Of a DNA stretch of 10,996 nt, positions 1 to 6,708 are shown one piece after another; within the stretch, counting starts at the first letter, position 1, and every line of letters starts with the position of its first letter. A program made the position numbers and the translations under genes. The notes beneath the pieces are model-generated. The model was not told where the DNA came from. It did not search any database and saw only the letters and a list, made by a program, of their open reading frames with translations. This stretch comes from JBOHER01 sp050701115 (lineage in GTDB: Bacteria; Actinomycetota; Actinomycetes; Mycobacteriales; Pseudonocardiaceae): positions 1-10,996 of the forward strand of contig JBOHER010000099.1 in assembly GCA_050701115.1 (NCBI GenBank). Direction: 5' to 3'.

Positions 1-107
1 ATCACCCGGTCCACCAACTCCGGGGTGAAAACCTTCGCCAGCACCCCGATCCCGATCCGGTCCACCAGCCGATCCCCGGCCACCACCTGCTGCCCACGAC
101 GCGCCAC
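1..107 (-). CDS. IS4-family transposase, N-terminal fragment (cut by window edge)
   Basis: Reading the minus strand from a GTG at 107 gives 35 codons without a stop, running off the left edge. The peptide contains DRLVDRIGIGVLAKVFTPEL followed by VDRV. This matches the pattern of the N-terminal domain of IS4-type transposases, in which a D-R-(L/I)-x-x-G-V-L stretch is followed by F-x-P-x-(L/V)-V-D. The frame closes upstream at a TGA at 123-125, so GTG 107 is the only good start; no strong ribosome site precedes it. The DDE catalytic domain lies outside the window, so intactness cannot be judged. The gene points away from the catabolic operon. Recognition is from memory of the family consensus, not a search. 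Confidence 0.62.
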   Translation of the reverse strand, partial: MARRGQQVVAGDRLVDRIGIGVLAKVFTPELVDRV

Positions 108-161
108 GCAGTCGATCTTACATCAACGCAAGACTAACTTAACGCCATTGGGCCAGGGCCC
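1..161 (-). mobile_element. End of an IS4-type insertion sequence (probable)
   Basis: This covers the transposase N-terminus plus its upstream non-coding stretch. The bases at 131-150, read on the minus strand as CAATGGCGTTAAGTTAGTCT, look like the AT-richer terminal sequence of an insertion element and differ from the GC-rich surroundings. At 150-161 lies a GGGCC-AG-GGCCC inverted repeat that could mark or abut the boundary. The other end is outside the window, so the terminal inverted repeat and target duplication cannot be checked and the boundary is approximate. Confidence 0.4.
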
Positions 162-164
162 GGC

Positions 165-196
165 TTGACAATAGGATCGAGCGTCGATTCTATAGG
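165..196 (+). promoter_or_regulatory. Candidate promoter of the regulator/catabolic operon
   Basis: A perfect -35 hexamer TTGACA lies at 165-170. The -10 is less clear: TTCTAT (188-193, 17-base spacer), TCTATA (189-194, 18) and TATAGG (191-196, 20) all overlap. Transcription would begin at or just before the ATG at 201, implying a leaderless or nearly leaderless message, which is common in actinobacteria. This is the only good promoter-like sequence seen ahead of the gene chain. The same TTG is also a possible but less attractive start codon for the regulator. Confidence 0.45.
171..193 (+). promoter_or_regulatory. 23-bp palindrome, candidate operator of the GntR/FCD regulator
   Basis: Two 10-base arms, ATAGGATCGA (171-180) and TCGATTCTAT (184-193), flank a GCG centre. 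They are reverse complements at 9 of 10 positions; the inner five on each side (ATCGA/TCGAT) match perfectly. The palindrome fills the spacer between TTGACA and the possible -10 and overlaps the latter. A dimeric winged-helix protein bound here would block RNA polymerase. The first downstream gene encodes such a protein, so autoregulation is the natural inference. Confidence 0.55.
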
Positions 197-200
197 AAAC

Positions 201-875
201 ATGCCTGCGGAAACACTCCTGCCGTTCCGGCGTGATGGGCTCGTCGACCGCGTTTACGACGTTCTGCGCAGCCGCATCATCTTCTGCGAACTGGAGCCGG
301 GCGCGAAGTTGAATATGGACGCGCTGTCACGCGAGATGAGGGTGAGCCAAACACCCATTCGCGAGGCGATCAACCGGCTCGCGAGCGAACGTTTGGTACT
401 GATCGAGCCGTACCGCGGTGTCCGCGTCGCTCCCCTGCTGTCGGAAGCCCAGTTGAACGACCTGATGCGAGCGCGATTGGTCATCGAGGTCGGTGCTGCC
501 CGGTCCGCTGACATCGCAGTTCCCGAGGCGGCAGCGACCGAACTGGTCTCCAGGATGGACGAACTCGCCCGTGCCGATGCCCTGGATGTGCGGGCGTTCA
601 ACGAGGCCGATGCAGCCTTTCACCGCACCCTCGTGGCGGCGGCTGGTAACGAGTTCCTGCTGCAGGCCTTCGACGACCTGAAGGCCCACGTCCAGATTGC
701 ACGTCACTTCCTGAGGCGCTCTTCGGGCGAAGCGCGGGAGGCCAACCTCGAACACCGACGGATACTTGCGGCTGTACGCAAGGAGGATCGGGTGCGCTTG
801 CAGCAAGAGCTCACCGCACATGTTGAGGGTGTGCTGACGCGTCTCGCCCGGCCCACGCAAGGGGACGGCTCGTGA
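201..875 (+). CDS. GntR-family transcriptional regulator, FCD (FadR C-terminal) type
   Basis: Predicted cytoplasmic dimeric repressor or activator controlling the downstream catabolic operon. An N-terminal winged helix-turn-helix spans roughly residues 10-75 and includes the GntR signature VSQTPIREAINRLASERLV. A C-terminal all-helical FCD ligand domain follows. The usual metal or ligand site of this domain is visible as D137, H141, H185 and H207 (numbered from ATG 201), with spacings typical of metal-binding FCD proteins. Such proteins usually sense a small organic acid. At 224 residues it is normal in length. I chose ATG 201 over TTG 165 because the TTG lies inside a perfect -35 hexamer and its 12 extra residues have no counterpart in the family. 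TTG 165, which would give 236 residues, cannot be excluded. The stop overlaps the GTG of the next gene (GTGA), so regulator and enzymes are probably translated together. Confidence 0.9.
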   Translation: MPAETLLPFRRDGLVDRVYDVLRSRIIFCELEPGAKLNMDALSREMRVSQTPIREAINRLASERLVLIEPYRGVRVAPLLSEAQLNDLMRARLVIEVGAARSADIAVPEAAATELVSRMDELARADALDVRAFNEADAAFHRTLVAAAGNEFLLQAFDDLKAHVQIARHFLRRSSGEAREANLEHRRILAAVRKEDRVRLQQELTAHVEGVLTRLARPTQGDGS

Positions 876-2515
876 GTTCGCCAACCGCGGCAGAGGTCAT
901 CGTCCAGACGCTGGCGGAGGCTGGGGTCCGACGGTTCTATACCGTGCCGGGCGAGTCGTTCCTTGAGATCATCGAGGCGGTTACCGCGCACCCGCGGCTG
1001 CGCCTGATCTCGACACGGCATGAGTCCGGTGCAGGCTTCATGGCCGAGGCCGATGCCAAACTCATCGGCGTTCCCACTGTGGCTATGGCCACTCGGGCGG
1101 TGGGCGCGGCAAACCTTGCCATAGCAGTCCACACCGCGCGACAAGACTCCACGCCGATGGTGGTGCTGCTCGGCCAGGTCGAGACCGGCTTCTTGGGCAG
1201 GGAGGCATTCCAGGAGGTGGATCTCCCGGCCTTCTACCGCGAGATCACCACTTGGAGTGCGACACTGTATCGCCCCGACCGTGCTCGCGAGTACGCCATG
1301 GAGGCCGTGCGCCGAGCTACATACGGGCGGCCAGGGCCGACCATGCTTGCGTTGCCTGCCGACCTGCTCGGGCAACCGGAGGGTTCCTCGACGATGCGTC
1401 CACTGGCCCCACCACCTGCGCCCGCAGCCGCGGCACACGATGTGCGGGCCTTGGCCCAGGAGCTGGCGGCTGCGGAACGACCCGTGCTAATCGTCGGCGG
1501 CGGGAGTCTACGATCGCGAGCGAACGTTGTGGATCTCGCTGAGCGAACCGGCGCGGGCGTCTACAGCGCTTTTCGTCGCCAAGACGCCTTCCCGAACGAC
1601 CACTCCCACTACCTCGGCCATCTAACGCTGGGGACTCCCCAGTCGCTGCTGCAGCCACTTTCCGCCGCCGATGTCGTCGTGGCGATCGGGTGTCGGCTGT
1701 CCGAGGTGACCACACAGGGATACTCGCTACCCCGACAGGATCAACGCCTCTATGTGTGCGATACGGACCCCGACACCGTTGGCGCACACCGGCCGGTTAC
1801 CCGCGCGATCATCGCCGACGCTGCGCATCTGGTCGACGCGCTGCTCGAAGCCGTGCCCCAACGGAAGCGAGACTGGTCGGCCGCACACTCTGAGTACCTC
1901 CGGGTGAGCGAACCGCGCCCAGAGCCCAGTGGCGGTGGAGTGCATCCCGACGCGGTCTTAGCTGCCATGCGGCGACTGCTGCCGTCCGACGCGATCCTGA
2001 CCAACGACGCTGGAAACTTCTCGACCTTCTGCCACAGCAGATGGCGGTTCGAAGTCCCCGGCACCCAGCTTGGGCCCACGTCCGGAGCTATGGGGTACGC
2101 CGTCCCTGCTGCCGTCGGTGCAGCACTTGCCGCGCCCGGTCGCCGGGTGGTCGCCCTCGCCGGCGACGGCGGGTTTCTCATGACCGGGCAGGAGCTCGAG
2201 ACGGCATGCCGCGAGGGTGCACGAATCCTCGTCATTGTCTTCCAGAACATGTTGTACGGAACAATCGCACTCCACCAAGCCCGCAGTATTGGCCGGCAGG
2301 CCGGCGTGGATATCGGCCCGGTCGACATTGCCGGGTTCTCCCGCTCGCTGGGTGCGCAGGCCGAGACGATCACCGACGCCGCGCAACTTGAAGACGGCCT
2401 GTCCCTCTCCCTCATGGCTGACGGGCCATTCGTTCTCGCCATCCGTACAGACCCCGACGTTCTCACTCCGACAACCCGGCTCAGCCATATGCGTCCTGCG
2501 GAGGTCACGGCGTGA
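872..2515 (+). CDS. Thiamine-diphosphate-dependent enzyme (acetolactate synthase/decarboxylase-like)
   Basis: 547-residue cytoplasmic ThDP enzyme with the three-domain layout of acetolactate synthase, benzoylformate decarboxylase and related enzymes. The N-terminal pyrimidine-binding domain (about 1-170) has the catalytic cofactor-activating Glu E51 in TRHESGAGFMAE and the FQEVD loop. The central domain is about 190-320. The C-terminal diphosphate-binding domain has GDG at 431-433 and QN at 458-459 in QNMLYGTI. The first Asn of the usual NN is Gln, while the second Asn, which ligates Mg in relatives, is kept. The start GTG 872 overlaps the regulator stop and is preceded by AAGGGGA at 859-865. 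No regulatory ACT-domain subunit follows, which argues against a housekeeping acetolactate synthase. Operon context suggests decarboxylation, or C-C cleavage of the acylhydrolase kind, on a 2-oxo acid or cyclic dione. Family is secure; substrate is unknown. Confidence 0.88.
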   Translation: MSSPTAAEVIVQTLAEAGVRRFYTVPGESFLEIIEAVTAHPRLRLISTRHESGAGFMAEADAKLIGVPTVAMATRAVGAANLAIAVHTARQDSTPMVVLLGQVETGFLGREAFQEVDLPAFYREITTWSATLYRPDRAREYAMEAVRRATYGRPGPTMLALPADLLGQPEGSSTMRPLAPPPAPAAAAHDVRALAQELAAAERPVLIVGGGSLRSRANVVDLAERTGAGVYSAFRRQDAFPNDHSHYLGHLTLGTPQSLLQPLSAADVVVAIGCRLSEVTTQGYSLPRQDQRLYVCDTDPDTVGAHRPVTRAIIADAAHLVDALLEAVPQRKRDWSAAHSEYLRVSEPRPEPSGGGVHPDAVLAAMRRLLPSDAILTNDAGNFSTFCHSRWRFEVPGTQLGPTSGAMGYAVPAAVGAALAAPGRRVVALAGDGGFLMTGQELETACREGARILVIVFQNMLYGTIALHQARSIGRQAGVDIGPVDIAGFSRSLGAQAETITDAAQLEDGLSLSLMADGPFVLAIRTDPDVLTPTTRLSHMRPAEVTA

Positions 2516-3657
2516 CAGCACTCGTTGACCAAGTCGTCGCCTATCCGCTCGTGCACTCACTGCCCCGCGGTGGCTATGGCAGCGCCCGCGGCCGCGTCAC
2601 CGAGCGAACCACGGTACTCGTTCAGCTGACCACCTCCGACGGTGCCGTGGGCTGGGGGGAGGCGTTTGGCCCTCAGCGCGCGTTGCTGCCACTAGTCGAG
2701 GAAGCCGCATCGGCGATCCTGCGAAGGCCGGTTACCGACGTGCGCCCTCGTCTCACACAGTTGCGACAGCACACGTATCACCGCGGTTCTGACGGCATCC
2801 ACGTGGCCGCCGCAGGCGCTCTAGACACCGCAGCGTGGGATGCACTGGGTCGGACGCTAGGTCTCAGCGTTGCGCGGCTCCTTGGTGGTCGCGCGCGCGA
2901 CACCGTTACTGCCTACGCCTCCACGGGCTACGTCACCAAAACCCAGGACCTGGATGAGTTTCGCGAGATGCTCCAGCAGGCGAGGGAAGCCGGGTACCCC
3001 GGTGCGAAGATCAAGTTGGGCCTTGGGCGCAGCGAGGACCGACGTCGGGCGGAGGCCGCGCGGGACATCCTAGGTCCTGACCGTGCCCTGATGGTCGACT
3101 TCAACGGCAACTACACCGCCGACCTGGCCGTGCGGGTGCTGACCAGCCTCGAAGACCTCGACGTGGCATGGGCCGAAGAGCCGGTGCCGGTGGAGGATCT
3201 TGCCGGTCTGCGCCGGGTCGCTGCTCGCAGCGCGGTCCCGATCGCAACCGGTGAGGCCACCTATACCCGTCACGGCTTCGCGGCCCTCCTGGACACCGGC
3301 GCCGTCGACGTCTTGCAACCTGATGTGACCAAGTGCGGCGGACTGACCGATGCGCATTTCGTGGCCGGAATGGCGCGTCTGTGTAACGTGCGGCTGTCTC
3401 CCCACTGTTGGGGAGGCGCCGTCGCCCTGGCGGCGACTCTGCAACTGCTGGCTGCGATACCCAACCACCCACACCCCGACATCGCCCCCGAACCGCTGTG
3501 GCTGGAGCACGACCAGGGCGAGAACCCGCTGCGGGACGAACTGTGCGGAGGGCCTCTGCCTGTCGCCGCCGGTATCGTCACCGTTCCCGACGGCCCAGGG
3601 CTTGGCGTTGACGTGGACCAAAAAGTGCTCCGCACGCTCATCTGGGAGCAACCATGA
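2512..3657 (+). CDS. Enolase-superfamily enzyme, mandelate racemase/muconate lactonizing type
   Basis: 381-residue cytoplasmic Mg-dependent enzyme that abstracts a proton alpha to a carboxylate; relatives are acid-sugar dehydratases, racemases and epimerases. The N-terminal capping domain is about 1-130 and the barrel about 135-350. Visible active-site residues are the KxK pair K166 and K168, metal ligands D196 (in DFNGN), E222 (in WAEEP) and E248 (in TGEATY), the His-Asp dyad D271 and H298 (in SPHCWGG), and an E332 close to where mandelate racemase has its electrophilic Glu. Having both the KxK and the D/H dyad places it in the mandelate racemase subgroup rather than the muconate cycloisomerase one. 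That subgroup is rich in sugar-acid dehydratases, but specificity cannot be read from sequence. Start GTG 2512 overlaps the preceding stop (GTGA) and the stop overlaps the next ATG (ATGA). No catalytic residue appears missing. Confidence 0.9.
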   Translation: MTALVDQVVAYPLVHSLPRGGYGSARGRVTERTTVLVQLTTSDGAVGWGEAFGPQRALLPLVEEAASAILRRPVTDVRPRLTQLRQHTYHRGSDGIHVAAAGALDTAAWDALGRTLGLSVARLLGGRARDTVTAYASTGYVTKTQDLDEFREMLQQAREAGYPGAKIKLGLGRSEDRRRAEAARDILGPDRALMVDFNGNYTADLAVRVLTSLEDLDVAWAEEPVPVEDLAGLRRVAARSAVPIATGEATYTRHGFAALLDTGAVDVLQPDVTKCGGLTDAHFVAGMARLCNVRLSPHCWGGAVALAATLQLLAAIPNHPHPDIAPEPLWLEHDQGENPLRDELCGGPLPVAAGIVTVPDGPGLGVDVDQKVLRTLIWEQP

Positions 3658-4577
3658 GGCGGCTGCTCGTCATCGGCGCCGATGGCTTTATCGGCCGGGC
3701 CGTCGTCCAGGCAGCGCTCGCCGACGGCGTGAACGTCGTGGCCGCCGACCGCCACACCAGGGGGGCTGTCGATTGGCCGACACGTGTGGTCGACGTGACC
3801 GATGAGCTGGAGGTCATGGCGCTGCTGCGGGACACCAAACCCGACGCCGTGGTGTTGCTGGCCGCCCACGGCATCGGCGATCAGGGTCTCGCTGCTGGCG
3901 CTGCTACCGACCCCGGTCGCGCGGCTGATATCAACGTGCGCGGGGCGGCTTTGGTGACGGCGGCCTGCGGTGAAGCCGCCTGTGGGACGGTGGTGCTGGC
4001 GAGCAGCACCACGGTTTACGGTCCGGCGTCGTCTTACTCCGCGACTCGGGTAACCGAGGATGTACCGCTGCGCGCCAGCTCGGTCTACGGCGCCACCAAG
4101 GTGGGTGCAGAGGCAGTGGTCTTTGCCGTCGGTCGACGGTACGGGCTGCACGCTTCGGCGATCCGGTTACCCCTGGTGTACGGCCCCGGGCGCTGGTACG
4201 GCGGCAGTCAAGAAGAGCTTGTCAACTTCGCTCACGCAGTCGCTCACGAGAACCCCACCCGAGTCTCGGCGTGGACGCGCCAAGCCGACTGGATCTACGC
4301 CGACGACGCAGCACGCAGCATCTGCGCCGCCGCAGCCGCGAACATCGAGGGCCCCTTGAACGTGGCAGGCCACACCTCAAGCCTCTACGAACTGGCAGGT
4401 TGCATTGCCACGCACGCAACCGCGCCAGCCGAGATTGAGCCCGCCGACACCGCCGGCCCCGACCTGCCCCTCATCGACGTCTCGCGGGCTCGCGGCACGC
4501 TCGGCTTCACCGCTCGCTACGACACGGCCGCCGCGGGTGCCCACGCCTACATCACACACCTAAGGAGTACGTCGTGA
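3654..4577 (+). CDS. NAD-dependent epimerase/dehydratase-family (extended SDR) oxidoreductase
   Basis: 307-residue extended short-chain dehydrogenase/reductase, cytoplasmic. The N-terminal Rossmann fold has GADGFIG (G8, G11, G14) and an Asp, D32, at the end of strand 2, which favours NAD over NADP. The catalytic set is S118 in SSTTVYG and Y145-x-x-x-K149 in YGATK, with the C-terminal third forming the substrate pocket (RLPLVYGPG near residues 169-177). Relatives include UDP-sugar epimerases and the sugar-acid enzymes uronate dehydrogenase and D-erythronate dehydrogenase. With no nucleotide-sugar genes nearby, a free sugar or sugar-acid dehydrogenase is more likely than a UDP-sugar epimerase; this is inference. 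ATG 3654 overlaps the upstream stop and has GGGAG at 3644-3648. The stop overlaps the next GTG. Confidence 0.87.
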   Translation: MRRLLVIGADGFIGRAVVQAALADGVNVVAADRHTRGAVDWPTRVVDVTDELEVMALLRDTKPDAVVLLAAHGIGDQGLAAGAATDPGRAADINVRGAALVTAACGEAACGTVVLASSTTVYGPASSYSATRVTEDVPLRASSVYGATKVGAEAVVFAVGRRYGLHASAIRLPLVYGPGRWYGGSQEELVNFAHAVAHENPTRVSAWTRQADWIYADDAARSICAAAAANIEGPLNVAGHTSSLYELAGCIATHATAPAEIEPADTAGPDLPLIDVSRARGTLGFTARYDTAAAGAHAYITHLRSTS

Positions 4578-5056
4578 CTTCTCCCACCTCACGCCTGGCC
4601 GAACTCGGTCTGAGACTGCCAACACCCGCCCGCCCGGCCTTTGCCTATGTGCCGGTCGTGCAGCACTGCGAACTGATTTTCGTCAGCGGCCAGTTGCCCA
4701 AGGTGGACGGCCAAGTCCAGGCCACCGGCATCGTCGGAGCAGGCGTGACGCTGGCCCAAGCTCGCGACGCAGCGATCGTCTGCACACTGCAGGGTTTGGC
4801 TTGCGCCGCCGAGCATCTCGGCAACCTGGACTTGATCGACCGTGTCCTACGGGTCACCGGGTTCGTCGCCAGCGCCCCAGACTTCCACGAACAGCCGGAG
4901 GTCATCGACGCCGCCAGCGATCTGCTGGAGAAGACCTTTGGCGAGGACGGCCGGCACGCCCGCTCGGCCGTCGGGGTGTGCGCGCTTCCGCGCGCAGCCC
5001 CGGTGGAAATCGAGTTCATTTTCACGACGGACATCCCAGACAACCACAGGAGGTAG
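4574..5056 (+). CDS. RidA/YjgF/UK114-family protein (imine/enamine deaminase type)
   Basis: 160-residue cytoplasmic protein of the RidA family, normally a trimer with active sites between subunits. Family landmarks are the IFVSGQLP strand near residues 36-43, GFVASAPDFHEQPEVIDAAS near 96-115 and the ARSAVGV motif, whose Arg R130 corresponds to the arginine that binds the carboxylate in active RidA members. Because that Arg is present, hydrolysis of reactive 2-imino or 2-enamino acids to 2-oxo acids is plausible. The slightly longer form belongs to a RidA subgroup often met in catabolic clusters. GTG 4574 overlaps the upstream stop and has a strong AAGGAG at 4562-4567. The next gene starts 3 bases after its TAG. 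The exact role in this pathway is unknown. Confidence 0.9.
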   Translation: MTSPTSRLAELGLRLPTPARPAFAYVPVVQHCELIFVSGQLPKVDGQVQATGIVGAGVTLAQARDAAIVCTLQGLACAAEHLGNLDLIDRVLRVTGFVASAPDFHEQPEVIDAASDLLEKTFGEDGRHARSAVGVCALPRAAPVEIEFIFTTDIPDNHRR

Positions 5057-5059
5057 ACG

Positions 5060-6121
5060 ATGTCCCGATCACTCCGATCCGCCTGGGCCGGGCTCGCCGC
5101 GCTCGCGGCCGTGACTGCCTTGACCAGCTGCGGGTTCCTCACCGGCAATGAAACAGCTAACGACACCGCCGACAGTGGAGGCGAATGCTCCAGCCAAACA
5201 CTGCGGCTCGCCACGATTCGTGCCGAAACCGACCCCACGACGATCGCAGCCGAGAAATTCGCAGAGCTCGTCGAAGGGCGCACGGACGGTGAACTGACAG
5301 TCGAAGTCTTCCCCAACAGCCAGTTGGGAGATTTCACCGACATCTTCGCGGAGATGGCTTCAGGTGGAAACGTCGACATGTTCTACGAGGGAATCAGCAT
5401 CTACAACACCCTCGACGGGGCCAAGGCGTTCACGGTCATGAGCGTGCCGTTCCTCTTCGACAGCTACCAGCAGATGCTCAACGTGCTGCGCAGCGACCGC
5501 TTCCAGCAGCTGTTCGAGGAAGCCACGAAGGCCAGCGGTGTCCGCGTGATCGTCGCCAATGGCGACGCCGAACCACGCGCGTTGAGCGCAAACCGCCCCA
5601 TCCGCAATGCCGACGACATGCAGGGCCTGAAGATCCGCATCGCCGAGGCTCCCATGCCACAAGCGTTCGCCCGCGCACTTGGGGCGGCACCGACCGTGAT
5701 CCCGTTCTCCGACCTCTACCTCGCCCTCAGGCAAGGTGTGGCTGACGCACAGGAGAACGGCGCCATCACGATGGTGACCCAGAGCCTGTACGAGGTGCAG
5801 GACTATTACATGCCTATCGACTACATCCGCGATGTTCGCAGCTGGTACATCAGCGAGCAGGTCTGGACGTCCCTGTGCCCAAGCCAGCAAGAGGCGCTCA
5901 CTACTGCCGGCACCGAGGCCGGGAAACTCGGCACACGCGAAGTTCAGGCACAACTTGACAAGTCCATGGATACCCTTCGTCAGCAGATCACCGTGGTCGA
6001 TGACGTCGATGTGGCGTCCTTTAAGCAAGCCCTTGACGGCGTATTCGAAGAGAAGTTCGACGGCAAACTCTGGCAACAGGGCCTGCTTGACGAGATCGAG
6101 CAACTCAAGACATCTGGATGA
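5060..6121 (+). CDS. dctP: TRAP transporter solute-binding lipoprotein, DctP family
   Basis: 353-residue extracytoplasmic binding protein that delivers a carboxylate ligand to the DctQM permease. The signal peptide has an Arg-containing head, a hydrophobic stretch at 8-20 and lipobox LTSC with the lipidated Cys at residue 24, so the mature protein is predicted to be membrane-anchored. A Ser/Gly/Asp/Thr-rich linker follows. DctP landmarks are the conserved Arg R193 in GLKIRIAEAPM, which pairs with the ligand carboxylate in characterised members, and the QENGA motif (N233). Both support an organic-acid ligand. It has an excellent ribosome site, AGGAGG at 5048-5053, 6 bases before ATG 5060. Its site is the strongest in the operon, consistent with the excess of binding protein such systems need. 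A 53-base gap separates it from dctQ. Confidence 0.93.
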   Translation: MSRSLRSAWAGLAALAAVTALTSCGFLTGNETANDTADSGGECSSQTLRLATIRAETDPTTIAAEKFAELVEGRTDGELTVEVFPNSQLGDFTDIFAEMASGGNVDMFYEGISIYNTLDGAKAFTVMSVPFLFDSYQQMLNVLRSDRFQQLFEEATKASGVRVIVANGDAEPRALSANRPIRNADDMQGLKIRIAEAPMPQAFARALGAAPTVIPFSDLYLALRQGVADAQENGAITMVTQSLYEVQDYYMPIDYIRDVRSWYISEQVWTSLCPSQQEALTTAGTEAGKLGTREVQAQLDKSMDTLRQQITVVDDVDVASFKQALDGVFEEKFDGKLWQQGLLDEIEQLKTSG

Positions 6122-6174
6122 CCATTTAGGGGCGGGGCGCTCTCACGTCCAGCCCGAAGGGGTGCGTACCAAGC

Positions 6175-6708
6175 ATGATGACTGTCGCCGCCGCCCGGGG
6201 CGCCGGCCTGCGCCTCATCTGCGCCCTTTTCGGCTGGGTTTCGGGCGTCTGCCTCGGGACGATCTTTGCCATCAACATCGCTCAGATCGTTTACCGTCTT
6301 GTAGGTCCAGGCTGGATCTGGGTCAGCGATCTATCCAGGTTGTTGTTTACCTGGACCGTGATGGCGGGTGCCACGGCTGCGTACGCGCGCAAGGAGCACA
6401 TCGTCACCGACTTCCTTGCTGCTCGCCTGGCGGGCGCCAGCCGGCTAGTCGTAGCCCTCCTGGTCCGTGGCGTCGAACTTTGCTTCATGGCTACCCTATG
6501 CGTTGCCGGGATTGCCGTAGCCACCAGTCGCGCCGACATTGCATACGTCCAACTCGGGGTGTCGACCTCGTGGGCCTTCTGGGCGATCCCCGTCTGTGCA
6601 GCGGCGATGGTGTTGGCCTCGCTGTTCCTACCGATCGGCCCACAGCCCCGCCACGACGAGGCGGACACCATCGCCGGCACAGAGAATCGGGAAAGGACCG
6701 GGACGTGA
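6175..6708 (+). CDS. dctQ: TRAP transporter small permease subunit, DctQ family
   Basis: 177-residue membrane protein with four predicted transmembrane segments, at roughly residues 13-40, 53-71, 88-115 and 128-150. The second is preceded by W49-x-x-D52-x-x-R55 and followed by RKEHI, which match the DctQ pattern of an acidic/Arg motif before TM2 and a charged loop after it. It partners DctM in Na-driven uptake. The start is ATG 6175 or the adjacent ATG 6178. The only purine-rich site, AAGGGG at 6157-6162, is 12-15 bases away, so initiation looks weak, perhaps set low relative to dctP. The C-terminal tail is hydrophilic and charged. Its stop overlaps the GTG of the creatininase-like gene. Confidence 0.88.
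   Translation: MMTVAAARGAGLRLICALFGWVSGVCLGTIFAINIAQIVYRLVGPGWIWVSDLSRLLFTWTVMAGATAAYARKEHIVTDFLAARLAGASRLVVALLVRGVELCFMATLCVAGIAVATSRADIAYVQLGVSTSWAFWAIPVCAAAMVLASLFLPIGPQPRHDEADTIAGTENRERTGT

Noticed and set aside
150..161. GGGCC-AG-GGCCC inverted repeat as the main operator
   Set aside because: It lies upstream of the -35 and may be part of the IS end; the longer palindrome at 171-193 is better placed.
872..2515. Housekeeping acetolactate synthase large subunit (ilvB)
   Set aside because: No small regulatory subunit or ilvC follows, the NN motif is altered, and the gene lies in a regulated catabolic operon.
3270..4151. 293-codon minus-strand frame across the enolase and epimerase genes
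   Set aside because: Both plus-strand genes have intact active-site motifs; the minus frame has none and spans a gene junction.
3654..4577. Naming the epimerase-family gene uronate dehydrogenase or UDP-glucose 4-epimerase
   Set aside because: Length and motifs fit several extended SDR functions; nothing in the sequence fixes the substrate.
6122..6174. Regulatory hairpin or internal promoter between dctP and dctQ
   Set aside because: Only weak GGGC/GCCC pairing and no convincing -35/-10 pair; treated as a plain spacer.
5832..6704. Long in-frame upstream extension of the creatininase gene, giving a 548-residue reading frame
   Set aside because: The extension overlaps dctP and dctQ in other frames, is Arg/Ser/Pro-rich without family features, and a good GTG with ribosome site at 6705 begins exactly where family similarity starts.
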